From assembly GCF_015351475.1 (NCBI RefSeq), contig NZ_JADKPR010000003.1, positions 62,001-126,000 of the forward strand: a stretch of DNA of 64,000 bases. The letters are read 5' to 3'. The notes beneath the pieces were generated by a model, which was given only the letters and a program-made list of their open reading frames with translations, had not been told where the DNA came from and did no database searches. Positions 44,526 to 53,878 of the stretch are shown one piece after another. The first letter of the stretch is position 1. Every line of letters starts with the position of its first letter. Source of the stretch: Flavobacterium sp. HJJ (GTDB lineage: Bacteria; Bacteroidota; Bacteroidia; Flavobacteriales; Flavobacteriaceae). The position numbers were made by a program, and so were the translations under genes.

Positions 44526-47500
44526 ATGAAGAAACTAGTTTATTTTATTTTTTATTTTTTTTCAATGTCTTGCCTTGTCTGGAGTCAAGGCAACAAGCAA
44601 TCAGCGAAGTTTCGTAAAGAAGTTTCGCTGAATTCCTCTTGGGAAACCATTGTGATAAACAATCTTCCTGAACAGGAAGAAAGTTTTGTCCAAAATCCAA
44701 AAGTGGATGCACAATGGCAAAAAGTAAACGTACCCCACAATTGGGATCAATATTACGGTTTCCGTCGAACCAAACACGGCAATTTACACGGAACTGCCTG
44801 GTATCACAAAGGTTTAGTTTTAGATAAAAATGATAAAGGAAAACAATTGTTTTTGTTTTTTGAAGGCGTAAGTTCGTATGCAATGGTTTGGGTAAACGGT
44901 AAAAAAGTAGGCGAACACAAAGGCGGAAGAACCACTTTTACAGTTGATATTACAAAAGCCGTTTCTTTCGAAAAAGAAAATACTATAATCGTCAAAGCTG
45001 CTCATCCGTCATTCATTGCCGACTTGCCTTGGGTTTGCGGAGGCTGTTCAGGCGAATGGGGATTTTCAGAAGGTTCTCAGCCAATGGGGATTTTCAGGCC
45101 TGTAACTTTGGTCGTTACTGATGAAGTTCGAATAGAGCCTTTCGGCGTTCACGTTTGGAATGACAAAACAACTTCCAAAGAAAAAGCGATTTTGAACGTT
45201 ACTACCGAAATCAAAAACTACGGAAATTCCAATCGAAATTTAACGATAGTAAATACACTTTTTGACAAAGAAGGAAAGAATGTCGCTTCTTCTCAAACAG
45301 AACTAAATAGTGTTACAGGAGAAACTAAACAAATAGCGCAAACACTTCCCGAAATTGCAAATCCAAAATTATGGTCACCTTCAAGTCCTTATTTGTATCA
45401 ATTGGTAACTATCATTTTGGAAAAAGACAAAAAGATTGATGAGATAAAAACTCCTTATGGAATCCGTTGGGTAAGCTGGCCGGTGAGTCGTGACGGAAAA
45501 GACAACCGTTTTTACATCAACGACGAACCGTTATTCATCAACGGTACCTGCGAATACGAACACTTGATAGGGAACAGCCATTCATTTTCAAACGAGCAGA
45601 TTCATTCGAGAATTGAGCAAATAAAAGCGGGCGGTTTCAACGCTTTTCGTGAAGCGCACCAACCGCATAATTTGGAATACCAAAAAGAATTAGACGAAAA
45701 CGGAATCCTGTTTTGGAGTCAGTTTTCGGCACATATTTGGTATGACACACCCGAATTTAAAGAAAATTTCAAAACCTTATTGAGAGAATGGATTAAGGAA
45801 CGCAGAAACAGTCCGTCGGTAGTTATGTGGGGACTGCAAAACGAAAGCACCATTCCGAAGGAATTTGCCGAAGAATGTACCAAAATCATCCGCGAAATGG
45901 ACCCGATGTCAGCACAACAACGCATCGTCACCACCTGTAATGGAGGCGAAGGAACCGATTGGAATGTGGTGCAAAACTGGTCGGGAACTTATGGTGGCGA
46001 TCCGTTCAATTATGATGTCGAAATGAGCTCCCAATTATTAAACGGCGAATACGGTGCCTGGCGTTCGCACGACCTTCATACCGAAGGCGAATTTGATCAA
46101 AAAGGAACTTTGAGCGAGAACCGTTTTTCACAACTCATGGAAATAAAAGTCCGCGAAGCCGAATCGGTAAAGAATAAAATCGCAGGGCAATTCAATTGGA
46201 TTTTTGCCTCACACGAAAATCCGGGTCGTGTTCAAAATGGCGAAGGGTTTAGGGATATTGACAAGGTTGGTCCCGTGAATTACAAAGGGCTTTTCAGTAT
46301 TTGGGGAGAACCTTTGGATGCCTATTATATGTACCGTGCCAATTACGTTTCGAGCAAAACCAACCCGATGGTTTATATCGTTTCTCACACTTGGCCAAGC
46401 CGTTGGGATACGCCGGGAATCAAAAATGGTATCGATGTGTATTCCAATTGTGAGGAAGTGGAATTGTTCAATGATGTGAATAAATCATCATTAGGTAAAT
46501 TGAAAAATCTGGGAATCGGACAGCATTTTCAGTTTAATAACGTCAATATTCAGTACAATGTCTTATATGCCGTGGGTTACGTAAATGGAAAAGCCGTTGC
46601 CAAAGATTACATTGTTTTGAATTCGTTGCCAAAAGCGCCAAATTTCAAAGCATTGGAAACCCAAGAAGAAACTTTGTTGCAACCTCAAAAAGGCTACAAT
46701 TACGTTTACAGGGTTAATGCCGGAGGCAGTGAAATCAAGGATGCTAACGGAAACATTTGGAATGCCGACGTTCACAAAAGCGGAGAAAATACTTGGGGTT
46801 CTTTGTCGTGGACAGACGGTTTTAAGCAATTGCCTGATTTTTATGCAAGCCAAAGAAGCACTTTTGACCCGATTTCAGGAACCAAAGATTGGAATTTGTT
46901 CCAAAGTTTTAGATACGGAATCGACAAACTTCGTTACGAATTTCCTGCTCCCGATGGAGAATATTTGGTCGAATTGTATTTTACGGAACCTTGGTACGGA
47001 ACCGGAGGAGGTTTGGACTGCAAAGGCTGGCGTTTGTTTGACGTAGCCATCAATGACAATGTGGTTTTGAAAGATTTGGATATTTGGAGTGAGGTTGGTC
47101 ACGATGTTGCTTTGAAGAAAACCTTTGTTGTAAAAAGCAAAAACGGAAAAATCACAATTTCGTTCCCGAACGTAAAAGCGAGTCAGGCGATTATTTCAGC
47201 CATTGCGATTGCAACCAAAGACAAAACAGTTAAAGGAGCTTCGGCTTCGCCTAAAAATATTCAGTATGTTGTGGCGAATTCACAAACTAAAGTCGGTTCT
47301 TGGATGGACATCAATTCGAAACAATATTTAGATTCCGAAGTGGTATTTACCCAATTGCCTTCGGAATTGTTTGGAGCCAATTATCTTCAAATCCCTTCTA
47401 ATGGTTCGGTTTCAGGTTCTTTTGTGACCAAGGAAGATTCGGAAATATATCTCTTTAATAAATCCAAAGATTCGATTTCAGGGTACAAAAAAATGACGGA

Positions 47501-48023
47501 AACGGCCAAGAATTCAAAATCCGAAACATTTTTTGTTTTCCATAAAAAAGCAAAAAAAGGAGAGATAGTAGGTTTCGAAAATTATACAATGGCAGTTGTC
47601 CCGACTTACGATATGGGAGAAAAAAATGATTCGAGACCCGTTGTACTTATCGAAGCTGAAAAAGCAACAACAACCGGAACCGGAATTGAAAAAGGAAATT
47701 TCAAAAAAGCCGATTATATCGAATTTAAGGAAAAAACAAACAATAGTATTCAGTTTGAAGTAAAACCTGGAGTGGCCGGAATTTACCTGATGCGTTTTAA
47801 ATTTATGAACAGAAATGCAACACCAATCAAAGTAAAGTTCAAAATGGAAGACGCTTATGGAATCCTGATGCGAAATGACACCATCGAGTTTCCGTCTGCT
47901 ACCGAAAAATGGAAAATAGTAAGTACCACTTCCGGCGGTTACATCAACGCGGGAACCTATAAAATAACATTGGAATCAGACGATATGAAAGGATTGTTGT
48001 TGGATAATTTTGAATTTCAATAA
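44526..48023 (+). CDS. GH2 hydrolase with malectin and C-terminal CBM-like domains
   Basis: This large exported GH2 protein (1165 residues; signal peptide to CLVWSQ, residue 21) has the jelly-roll sugar-binding domain (about 30-200, VNVPHNWDQYYGF, FFEGVSSYAMVWVNGKKVG), an Ig-like domain and a TIM barrel with acid/base E440 (LQNEST) and nucleophile E508 (LNGEYG). After the barrel it adds a malectin-like domain (about 740-900; VYRVNAGGSEIKDANGNIW, WYGTGGGLDCKGWRLFDVAIN) and a final beta-sandwich resembling CBM6/35 (VLIEAEKATTTGTGI to LLLDNFEFQ). GH2 activities include beta-galactosidase, beta-glucuronidase and alpha-L-arabinopyranosidase; specificity is not evident. The two extra binding domains suggest action on polymer or large fragments outside the cell. 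Confidence 0.85.
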   Translation: MKKLVYFIFYFFSMSCLVWSQGNKQSAKFRKEVSLNSSWETIVINNLPEQEESFVQNPKVDAQWQKVNVPHNWDQYYGFRRTKHGNLHGTAWYHKGLVLDKNDKGKQLFLFFEGVSSYAMVWVNGKKVGEHKGGRTTFTVDITKAVSFEKENTIIVKAAHPSFIADLPWVCGGCSGEWGFSEGSQPMGIFRPVTLVVTDEVRIEPFGVHVWNDKTTSKEKAILNVTTEIKNYGNSNRNLTIVNTLFDKEGKNVASSQTELNSVTGETKQIAQTLPEIANPKLWSPSSPYLYQLVTIILEKDKKIDEIKTPYGIRWVSWPVSRDGKDNRFYINDEPLFINGTCEYEHLIGNSHSFSNEQIHSRIEQIKAGGFNAFREAHQPHNLEYQKELDENGILFWSQFSAHIWYDTPEFKENFKTLLREWIKERRNSPSVVMWGLQNESTIPKEFAEECTKIIREMDPMSAQQRIVTTCNGGEGTDWNVVQNWSGTYGGDPFNYDVEMSSQLLNGEYGAWRSHDLHTEGEFDQKGTLSENRFSQLMEIKVREAESVKNKIAGQFNWIFASHENPGRVQNGEGFRDIDKVGPVNYKGLFSIWGEPLDAYYMYRANYVSSKTNPMVYIVSHTWPSRWDTPGIKNGIDVYSNCEEVELFNDVNKSSLGKLKNLGIGQHFQFNNVNIQYNVLYAVGYVNGKAVAKDYIVLNSLPKAPNFKALETQEETLLQPQKGYNYVYRVNAGGSEIKDANGNIWNADVHKSGENTWGSLSWTDGFKQLPDFYASQRSTFDPISGTKDWNLFQSFRYGIDKLRYEFPAPDGEYLVELYFTEPWYGTGGGLDCKGWRLFDVAINDNVVLKDLDIWSEVGHDVALKKTFVVKSKNGKITISFPNVKASQAIISAIAIATKDKTVKGASASPKNIQYVVANSQTKVGSWMDINSKQYLDSEVVFTQLPSELFGANYLQIPSNGSVSGSFVTKEDSEIYLFNKSKDSISGYKKMTETAKNSKSETFFVFHKKAKKGEIVGFENYTMAVVPTYDMGEKNDSRPVVLIEAEKATTTGTGIEKGNFKKADYIEFKEKTNNSIQFEVKPGVAGIYLMRFKFMNRNATPIKVKFKMEDAYGILMRNDTIEFPSATEKWKIVSTTSGGYINAGTYKITLESDDMKGLLLDNFEFQ

Positions 48024-48141
48024 GAAGAGAATAGAGGAAAGAATAAAGAAAATAGACGTCATAGTAAAAAGAAATCTGCGCAAATCTGCGTACAAAAACT
48101 TTTAAAACTTAAATGACTTATATGGTTTAAAAATAATTAGA
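48024..48141. other. Spacer with partial CTGCG repeat
   Basis: The 118-nt gap between two GH2 genes contains AAATCTGCGCAAATCTGCGTAC at about 48070-48091, a truncated relative of the 22013-22130 element. No pairing arm is visible, so it appears to be a remnant. Confidence 0.45.
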
Positions 48142-50553
48142 ATGGTAAAAAGGATAGGAATTGTATTGGTATTATTGATTTCAACGGCCTGTTTCGCACA
48201 AGCCAAGAAGGCAAGAATCGTCGAAGACTTCAACAAAAACTGGAATTTCAAGCTGGGAGATTATCCACAGGCTATTAATGCCAATTTCAGTACTGCCGAT
48301 TGGAGAACCTTGCAACTACCTCACGATTGGAGCATTGAAGGAGCTTTCGACAAAGACAGTAAAACCAAACAAGCACAAGGTTTTTTGCCTGCTGGAAAAG
48401 GCTGGTATCGCAAAGTTTTTACCGTTCCCGCCAATTGGAAAAACAAAACCGTGTCAGTTGAGTTTGACGGTGTTTTCAAAAATAGCGAAGTTTTTATAAA
48501 CGGGCATTCGTTGGGAATCAGGCCAAACGGATACATTTCATTTGCTTATGAATTATCGCAATATTTGAATTTTGGTAAAGCAAATATTATCGCCGTAAAA
48601 GTAGATAACGACGCACAACCCAACTCAAGATGGTACACCGGATCCGGAATTTACAGAAATGTACGATTGGTTGCTTCGGAGAAGTTACACGTTGCGAAAT
48701 GGGGAACTTATGTAACCACGCCCGAAGTTTCGGCTGAAAAAGCGACTGTTCACTTTGAAGTAAGTATTGATAATGATAACGCTTCCGCAAAAGAAATCAA
48801 ATTGGTAACTTCGATTGTAAATGGAAATAACGTTGAAGTTGGCAATAAGATTTCTACAGAAAAAATAGGAGCCAAAACCTCCGCGAAAGTTATTCATAAT
48901 TTAACGGTCAATCAGCCAAAATTATGGAACACCGAAAACCCGTACCTATACAAAGTCGTGACTAAAATCTATGAAAATTCGAAATTGGTGGATAATTACG
49001 AAACGCCTCTTGGTTTCCGATTTTTCAATTTTGATGCCGAAAAAGGATTCTCTTTAAACGGAAAACCAACCAAAATTTTGGGCGTTTGCTTGCATCACGA
49101 TAATGGTGCTTTGGGATCGGTGGAGAACATTCACGCCGTTCGAAGAAAATTGACTTTGCTCAAAGAAATGGGTTGCAACGCCATCAGAATGTCACACAAT
49201 CCGCATTCTTTGGAAATGATGCAACTGTGTGACGAAATGGGTTTTATCGTTCAGGACGAAGCTTTTGATGTTTGGAAAAAGAAAAAAGTGACCAACGATT
49301 ACCACAAAGACTGGGATGCGTGGCACAAACAGGATTTGGAAGATTTTATCAAAAGGGACCGCAACCATCCTTCGGTGATGATGTGGAGTATCGGTAACGA
49401 AATTCGCGAACAATTTGACAGCACCGGAATCGCGATTACAAGGGAATTGGCCAAAATCGTGAAATCGCTGGACACGACTCGTCCGGTAACTTCGGCTTTG
49501 ACAGAAAATGTAATCGAGAAAAATTTCATATATCAGTCGGGTGCTTTGGATTTATTGGGGTTCAATTACAAACACGAAGATTACAAAGATTTCCCGACTA
49601 AATTTAAAGGACAAAAAATATTGGCTTCTGAAAGTGTTTCGGCTCTAGAAACCCGCGGGCATTATGATTTTCCGGATGGAATTAAAGCGTGGCCGACCAA
49701 GTATGGCGCTTCATTTGACGGAAATGCCGACTGGACAGTTTCGGCTTACGATCAGGTAAAATCCTATTGGGGCGCAACGCACGAAGAAAACTGGAAAACG
49801 ATCAAGAAACAGGATTTTATGGCGGGAACTTTCATTTGGACCGGTTTTGATTACATTGGTGAACCCGATCCGTATCCGTATCCTGCGAGAAGTTCGTATT
49901 TCGGAATCATCGACTTGGCGGGACTTCCAAAAGATGTCTATTATATGTACCAAAGCGAATGGTCGGCTAAACCTGTTTTGCATATTTTCCCGCATTGGAA
50001 CTGGCAAAAAGATCAGGAAGTTGACGTTTGGGCGTATTACAACAATGCCGATGAAGTGGAATTGTTTTTGAATGGAAAATCATTGGGAAAAAAATCCAAA
50101 CAAAATGACGATCTGCATATTTCGTGGCGCGTAAAATTTGAACCGGGAACGCTGAAAGCCATTTCTAGAAAAGACGGAAAAGTGGTGTTGGAAAAGGAAA
50201 TCCACACTGCAGGGACAGCTTCCAAAATTGATTTGAAAGCTGATAAAAATATCGTCAAAAATGATACTTACGATTTAGTTTACGTGACCGTTTCTGTCGT
50301 TGACAAAGACGGAAATTTAATTCCAAACGCCAATGAACTAATCCGTTTTGAAGTGACAGGAGGTGGAAAATTAGTGGGTGTTGACAACGGTTATCAGGCA
50401 GGTTTGGATTCGTTCAAGGCGAGTTCCTGCAAAGTCTATAACGGAAAATGCATCGCCATTATCCAATCGAATGGTAAGAAAGAAAAGATTCAGTTAAAAA
50501 CTTCTACTTGGAATGGGATTGCACCTTCAACCATTGATGTGAAAGTGGAATAA
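48142..50553 (+). CDS. GH2 beta-galactosidase-type enzyme with Ig-like C-terminus
   Basis: This 803-residue exported enzyme (signal peptide to TACFAQA) follows the compact GH2 plan: sugar-binding jelly roll (LPHDWSIEGAF, GKGWYRKVFTVP, GYISFAYEL, RWYTGSGIYRNVRLV), Ig-like domain and TIM barrel (LGVCLHHDNGALG, MSHNPHSLEMMQLCDEMGF). Acid/base is E420 in SIGNEIRE and the nucleophile is E497 in LASESVSALE. Two more Ig-like domains follow: a DUF4982-type region (VDVWAYYNNADEVELFLNGK) and an invasin-like domain (VSVVDKDGNLIPNANELI). The substrate is probably terminal beta-galactose or a related sugar on RG side chains. It is the last polysaccharide gene before the three-gene GHKL-STAS-PIN cassette, and a strong terminator-like hairpin follows. 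Confidence 0.9.
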   Translation: MVKRIGIVLVLLISTACFAQAKKARIVEDFNKNWNFKLGDYPQAINANFSTADWRTLQLPHDWSIEGAFDKDSKTKQAQGFLPAGKGWYRKVFTVPANWKNKTVSVEFDGVFKNSEVFINGHSLGIRPNGYISFAYELSQYLNFGKANIIAVKVDNDAQPNSRWYTGSGIYRNVRLVASEKLHVAKWGTYVTTPEVSAEKATVHFEVSIDNDNASAKEIKLVTSIVNGNNVEVGNKISTEKIGAKTSAKVIHNLTVNQPKLWNTENPYLYKVVTKIYENSKLVDNYETPLGFRFFNFDAEKGFSLNGKPTKILGVCLHHDNGALGSVENIHAVRRKLTLLKEMGCNAIRMSHNPHSLEMMQLCDEMGFIVQDEAFDVWKKKKVTNDYHKDWDAWHKQDLEDFIKRDRNHPSVMMWSIGNEIREQFDSTGIAITRELAKIVKSLDTTRPVTSALTENVIEKNFIYQSGALDLLGFNYKHEDYKDFPTKFKGQKILASESVSALETRGHYDFPDGIKAWPTKYGASFDGNADWTVSAYDQVKSYWGATHEENWKTIKKQDFMAGTFIWTGFDYIGEPDPYPYPARSSYFGIIDLAGLPKDVYYMYQSEWSAKPVLHIFPHWNWQKDQEVDVWAYYNNADEVELFLNGKSLGKKSKQNDDLHISWRVKFEPGTLKAISRKDGKVVLEKEIHTAGTASKIDLKADKNIVKNDTYDLVYVTVSVVDKDGNLIPNANELIRFEVTGGGKLVGVDNGYQAGLDSFKASSCKVYNGKCIAIIQSNGKKEKIQLKTSTWNGIAPSTIDVKVE

Positions 50554-50577
50554 GTGTTAGATATACTTAGTTTTTAT

Positions 50578-50605
50578 AAGCACGGATTTTATTCGTGCTT
50601 TTTTT
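50578..50605 (+). terminator. Rho-independent terminator after GH2
   Basis: AAGCACG...CGTGCTT with a 9-nt loop is followed by a run of Ts (50578-50605), 25 nt after the GH2 stop. It probably ends the polysaccharide transcript and insulates the next cassette. Confidence 0.8.
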
Positions 50606-50638
50606 GTTGTATGTTTGTTTAAGTGAAAAATATTTAAA

Positions 50639-51496
50639 ATGTCACAATTAACCCATATTAATAATACATTTGAAAGTTATCAAAGGCTAATTAGTTTTTA
50701 TGAAGAACATAAAAACAAATTTTTTGAAACGATTCATCTTGAAATAAGAAATTGGTTTGCGGCTAATATGTGTGCAACTTTAGGCAGTATTTTAGATAAG
50801 TTTACTGATGAACTCAATGATATAAAAATAGATTATATTAGTTCAGACATTGAGAGAATATTACTCAAAAATGATTTTCTTTCTTATTACGGAAGAACTC
50901 GGATTGTTGACAATCATCATACTACAATAAAGTTTCTAAAATTAAAGCCTACAGATGGTAAATTTTTTAAGCGGTATGTGATTGAAGAATTGATAGGTCG
51001 TTCAGAGTTGCCTCAGATGTCTAATTTACTTAAAGAAAAAATGACCGAAGCTATTTATGAAATATTCGTAAATGCTCAAATACATAGTAATACAGATAAT
51101 ATTTATACGTGTGGGCAGTTTTTTCCCAGAGATAATAAAATTGAATTTACTATTGTTGATATAGGAATAGGATTTAAAAGAAAAATTAATGAGAGATTTA
51201 ATAAAAATCTTAGTGCTGTCCAAGCCATTGAATGGGCAATAAAGGATAAACATACCACAAAAGTTGGAATAACAGGAGGAATTGGATTGGCGTTTTTAAA
51301 AGAATTTATAACTAAAAATAAAGGGAAAATGCAAATTGTAAGTGATGATGGTTTTTATCAGTTTGATGGTAAAATAGAAATCACCAATAGTTTTGTTGGA
51401 TCATTTCCTGGAACAATTGTAAATTTGCAATTTAGAACGGACGATAATAATTCGTACTTATTAAAAAAAGAAATCAATAGTAACGATATATTTTAA
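50639..51496 (+). CDS. GHKL-type ATPase domain protein (cassette gene 1)
   Basis: This 285-residue cytosolic protein has no signal or membrane segment. Residues ~1-125 are helical and unrecognised, without the phospho-acceptor His helix of a histidine kinase. Residues ~130-268 form a GHKL (HATPase) fold with an N-box (EAIYEIFVNAQIHS, N145), G1 box (DIGIGF, 174-179) and G2 box (GGIGL, 213-217). This is the fold of anti-sigma kinases such as RsbW and SpoIIAB, and of free-standing HATPase regulators. The next gene, 4 nt downstream, encodes a STAS-like protein, the usual partner of such kinases, and the third encodes a PIN nuclease. The cassette is AT-rich relative to the enzyme genes. Partner-switching control of the nuclease is inferred, not shown. 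Confidence 0.75.
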   Translation: MSQLTHINNTFESYQRLISFYEEHKNKFFETIHLEIRNWFAANMCATLGSILDKFTDELNDIKIDYISSDIERILLKNDFLSYYGRTRIVDNHHTTIKFLKLKPTDGKFFKRYVIEELIGRSELPQMSNLLKEKMTEAIYEIFVNAQIHSNTDNIYTCGQFFPRDNKIEFTIVDIGIGFKRKINERFNKNLSAVQAIEWAIKDKHTTKVGITGGIGLAFLKEFITKNKGKMQIVSDDGFYQFDGKIEITNSFVGSFPGTIVNLQFRTDDNNSYLLKKEINSNDIF

Positions 51497-51500
51497 AAGG

Positions 51501-51848
51501 ATGGAAGGTAATACAATTAATATTATTAATGTCGTAGGTGATTCTTATTGTATTGAAGCTGAAGATGGTGAGAAAGTGTTTTCGTTAATTAATAAAGCGA
51601 TCTTAGAAAATAAAAAAGTTGTTTTATCTTTTCTTAATGTTGAAATGCTCACAACTGCTTTTTTGAATACTGCAATCGGACAATTATATAGAGATTTTTC
51701 TGAAGAGAAAATAAAAGAGTCTTTAAGCGTTAAAGATATGTCTCAAAATGGTCTAAATGCACTAAAGCGAGTAGTTGAGACGGCTAAATTATATTATAAA
51801 GATCCAGAAGCAATGCAACGTAGTATTAATGATATATTAGGAGATTAG
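51501..51848 (+). CDS. STAS-like (DUF4325) protein (cassette gene 2)
   Basis: This 115-residue cytosolic protein matches the STAS-like DUF4325 family: short beta strands, VVLSFLNVEMLTTAFLNTAIGQLY (split around residues 41-64) and a helical end (GLNALKRVVETAKLYY). In STAS anti-anti-sigma proteins the loop before this helix carries the phosphorylated Ser/Thr. Here TT (51-52) in MLTTAFLNTA are the natural candidates. It starts 4 nt after the ATPase gene and ends 2 nt before the PIN gene, so the three are almost certainly co-translated. It would be the switch component between the ATPase and an effector. Confidence 0.78.
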   Translation: MEGNTINIINVVGDSYCIEAEDGEKVFSLINKAILENKKVVLSFLNVEMLTTAFLNTAIGQLYRDFSEEKIKESLSVKDMSQNGLNALKRVVETAKLYYKDPEAMQRSINDILGD

Positions 51849-51850
51849 TA

Positions 51851-52393
51851 ATGGCAACAAAATATACTACTCAGAATATAATAGCAATAGGAAATAGAAA
51901 AGTTTTTTTTGATGCTAATGTATTACTCTATATTTTTTGGCCATCAGGGTCATATAATTGGGAAAGATTTTATTCTACGGCTTATGCTAAATTATTAAGG
52001 CAAGGAAATGAATTGGTTGTCGATTTTATTGTTATTTCTGAAATTATAAACCGTGCAATTCGTCTAGAATATGATAAGTTTCTGTTGTCAAATGGTTTCA
52101 ATAAAACTACATTGAAATTTAAAGATTATAGAAACAGTATTGAAGGCAAAAAAGCATTGGTGGATATTTATTTAATGGTTGAAACGGAAATTTTATGTCG
52201 CTTTACTGTAGTTGGCAAGGCATTTACAAAATCGGATATTCAATCTTTCTTAAATATTGATTCACTAGATTTTGGTGATAAAGCCATTCTATCAACTTGT
52301 CAAGAAAATGCTTGTATATTACTTACTAATGACGTTGATTATAAAACCGTAGCAATAGATATTTTAACTTCAAATCCTGCAATTTTGAGATAG
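51851..52393 (+). CDS. PIN-domain nuclease (cassette gene 3)
   Basis: This 180-residue cytosolic protein has the PIN fold of Mg2+-dependent RNases. The acidic residues are in the expected order: D21 in VFFDANVLLY, E64 in VISEIINR, D140 and D143 in LDFGDKAI and D161 in LLTNDVDYK. PIN proteins are often toxins paired with small DNA-binding antitoxins. None is present here; instead the two upstream genes encode a GHKL ATPase and a STAS-like protein. The active site looks complete, so it should be catalytically competent. A hairpin and a stronger bidirectional terminator follow, closing the operon. Confidence 0.85.
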   Translation: MATKYTTQNIIAIGNRKVFFDANVLLYIFWPSGSYNWERFYSTAYAKLLRQGNELVVDFIVISEIINRAIRLEYDKFLLSNGFNKTTLKFKDYRNSIEGKKALVDIYLMVETEILCRFTVVGKAFTKSDIQSFLNIDSLDFGDKAILSTCQENACILLTNDVDYKTVAIDILTSNPAILR

Positions 52394-52411
52394 TTTAAAT
52401 GTTAAATCAGG

Positions 52412-52440
52412 TACTCGTTGCAAACGAGTGCTTGTTGTTT
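52412..52440 (+). terminator. Hairpin after the PIN gene
   Basis: ACTCGT-TGCAA-ACGAGT with short stem, then GCTTGTTGTTTT. It is weaker than the hairpin at 52496-52526 but correctly placed after the cassette. Confidence 0.5.
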
Positions 52441-52495
52441 TAATTACTAGATAATACGTTTATGAAAATGTTGCGTTGAAAATATTTATCGTATC

Positions 52496-52526
52496 AAAAA
52501 AGTACAGTCCACCGCTGTACTTTTTT
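52496..52526. terminator. Bidirectional terminator between cassette and RuBisCO-like operon
   Basis: AAAAAAGTACAG, 7-nt loop TCCACCG, CTGTACTTTTTT gives a 12-bp stem with A/T tracts on both sides. It isolates the GHKL-STAS-PIN cassette from the following operon. Confidence 0.85.
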
Positions 52527-52569
52527 GCATTCTACCTCATTCCCCAAGCAATAAATAATTCTCGCAATA

Positions 52570-52587
52570 CAGCACACCGCAGGACAC
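52570..52587. promoter_or_regulatory. Candidate operator, CAGCA-N6-CAGGA motif, site 3 (weak)
   Basis: CAGCACACCGCAGGACAC matches the 39358 site at 12 of 18 positions, keeping CAGCAC and CAGGA at the same spacing. It lies 50-67 nt before the RuBisCO-like start, just after the terminator, where a promoter is expected. Confidence 0.3.
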
Positions 52588-52636
52588 TTCCTTTTCATAA
52601 ATTCATTTAATTTAGAATCTTAAAAAATAAATTATA

Positions 52637-53878
52637 ATGGAAAGAGTTTTTGCAGAATATCTCATAGAAACGCCTTATGATGTAGAACAAGCTTCGGCGG
52701 TGTTGGCGGGGGAGCAGTCATCGGGAACATTTGTGTCTGTTCCAGGTGAAACCGAAGAACTGAAAAAGCGTTTTGCAGCAAGGGTTGAGGATATTCAATT
52801 ATTGGATGTGGCAGACGAACCGTCCATTCCGGGAGGCAGTATTCCAGGAAAAAAATACCAAAAGGCAAGAGTAAAAGTAAGCTGGTCGATAGAAAATTTT
52901 GGCTACAATCTGCCGGTTCTGATTAGTACTTTACAGGGAAATCTATACGAAATCACACAATTTACCGGTTTGAAATTAATGGATTTTGAAGTTCCGGATT
53001 CTTTTGCAACTCATTATAGCGGACCAAAATTCGGAATCAAAGGTTCTAAGCTATCCTGTGGAGTTGTAGACCGACCAATGATTGGAACCATCATCAAACC
53101 AAGCATCGGAATGAGTGTTGATGAAACCGCTGCTTTAGTAAAAACCTTAATCGAAGCCGGAATCGATTTCATCAAAGACGATGAATTGATGGGATCGGCG
53201 GCGAATTCTTTTTTTGATGACCGTGTAAAAGCGATTATGAAAGTCATTCGTGACAACGAACAAAAAACAGGTAAAAAAGTAATGTATGCGTTCAATGTCA
53301 GCGATGAAATTGACGAAATGCAGCGTAAATACGATTTGATTCTGCAGGAAAAAGGAAGTTGTGCTATGGTTAGCATCAACAGCGTTGGTTTGTCAGGAAC
53401 AAAGAAAATCTGCGATCAGGGCGAACTCGTTATTCACGGCCATAGAAACGGCTGGGGAATGCTGAACAGACATCCTTTGTTGGGAATTGAATTTCCGGCC
53501 TACCAAAAAATTCAGCGTCTGGCAGGTGTGGATCAGCTGCATGTTAACGGAATCCAGAATAAATTTTGGGAATCCGATGATTCAGTGGTTACTTCGATAC
53601 AATCCTGTTTAAAACCCTTTTTGGGCGGAAACGAAATTTTGCCGGTAGTATCTTCCGGACAATGGGGCGGACAAGCGGTAGAAACTTATCGAAGAACCCA
53701 AACCACCGATTTGCTGTATATGGCAGGAGGAGGAATTTTGGCACATCCAATGGGACCAAAAGCCGGAGTAAATGCCTTGCAGCAAGCCTGGACAGGAGCT
53801 GTTGATGGTTTATCTGTAGCAGAAACCGCATCGGAATATCCCGAATTTGCTGAATCGGTTAAAAAATTCTCGAAGTAA
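52637..53878 (+). CDS. RuBisCO-like protein, candidate 3-oxo-isoapionate-4-phosphate decarboxylase (OiaX type)
   Basis: This 413-residue cytosolic protein is of the RuBisCO large-subunit fold. Key positions align with true RuBisCO: K154 in TIIKPS (the K175 site), K180-D-D182-E183 in FIKDDEL (the carbamylated K201/D203/E204 site, same 26-residue spacing), H269-R in IHGHRN (H294), K309 in QNKFWE (K334), VVSSGQ (S379 region) and GGGILAHPMG. Metal and enediolate chemistry should therefore be retained. RuBisCO-like proteins are not carbon-fixing. Its stop overlaps the start of a DUF1537 kinase, and this pairing is the signature of the OiaX/OiaK steps of D-apiose catabolism: phosphorylation and decarboxylation of 3-oxo-isoapionate. 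The GH140 apiosidase in the same locus would provide apiose. Another C4/C5 acid substrate remains possible. Confidence 0.82.
   Translation: MERVFAEYLIETPYDVEQASAVLAGEQSSGTFVSVPGETEELKKRFAARVEDIQLLDVADEPSIPGGSIPGKKYQKARVKVSWSIENFGYNLPVLISTLQGNLYEITQFTGLKLMDFEVPDSFATHYSGPKFGIKGSKLSCGVVDRPMIGTIIKPSIGMSVDETAALVKTLIEAGIDFIKDDELMGSAANSFFDDRVKAIMKVIRDNEQKTGKKVMYAFNVSDEIDEMQRKYDLILQEKGSCAMVSINSVGLSGTKKICDQGELVIHGHRNGWGMLNRHPLLGIEFPAYQKIQRLAGVDQLHVNGIQNKFWESDDSVVTSIQSCLKPFLGGNEILPVVSSGQWGGQAVETYRRTQTTDLLYMAGGGILAHPMGPKAGVNALQQAWTGAVDGLSVAETASEYPEFAESVKKFSK

Noticed and set aside
50639..51496. Sensor histidine kinase of a two-component system
   Set aside because: No membrane sensor, no phospho-acceptor His helix and no response regulator next to it; only the GHKL ATPase fold is visible.
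52637..53878. Carbon-fixing RuBisCO
   Set aside because: No phosphoribulokinase or Calvin-cycle genes are present, and the kinase beside it is of the sugar-acid DUF1537 type; it is a RuBisCO-like protein.
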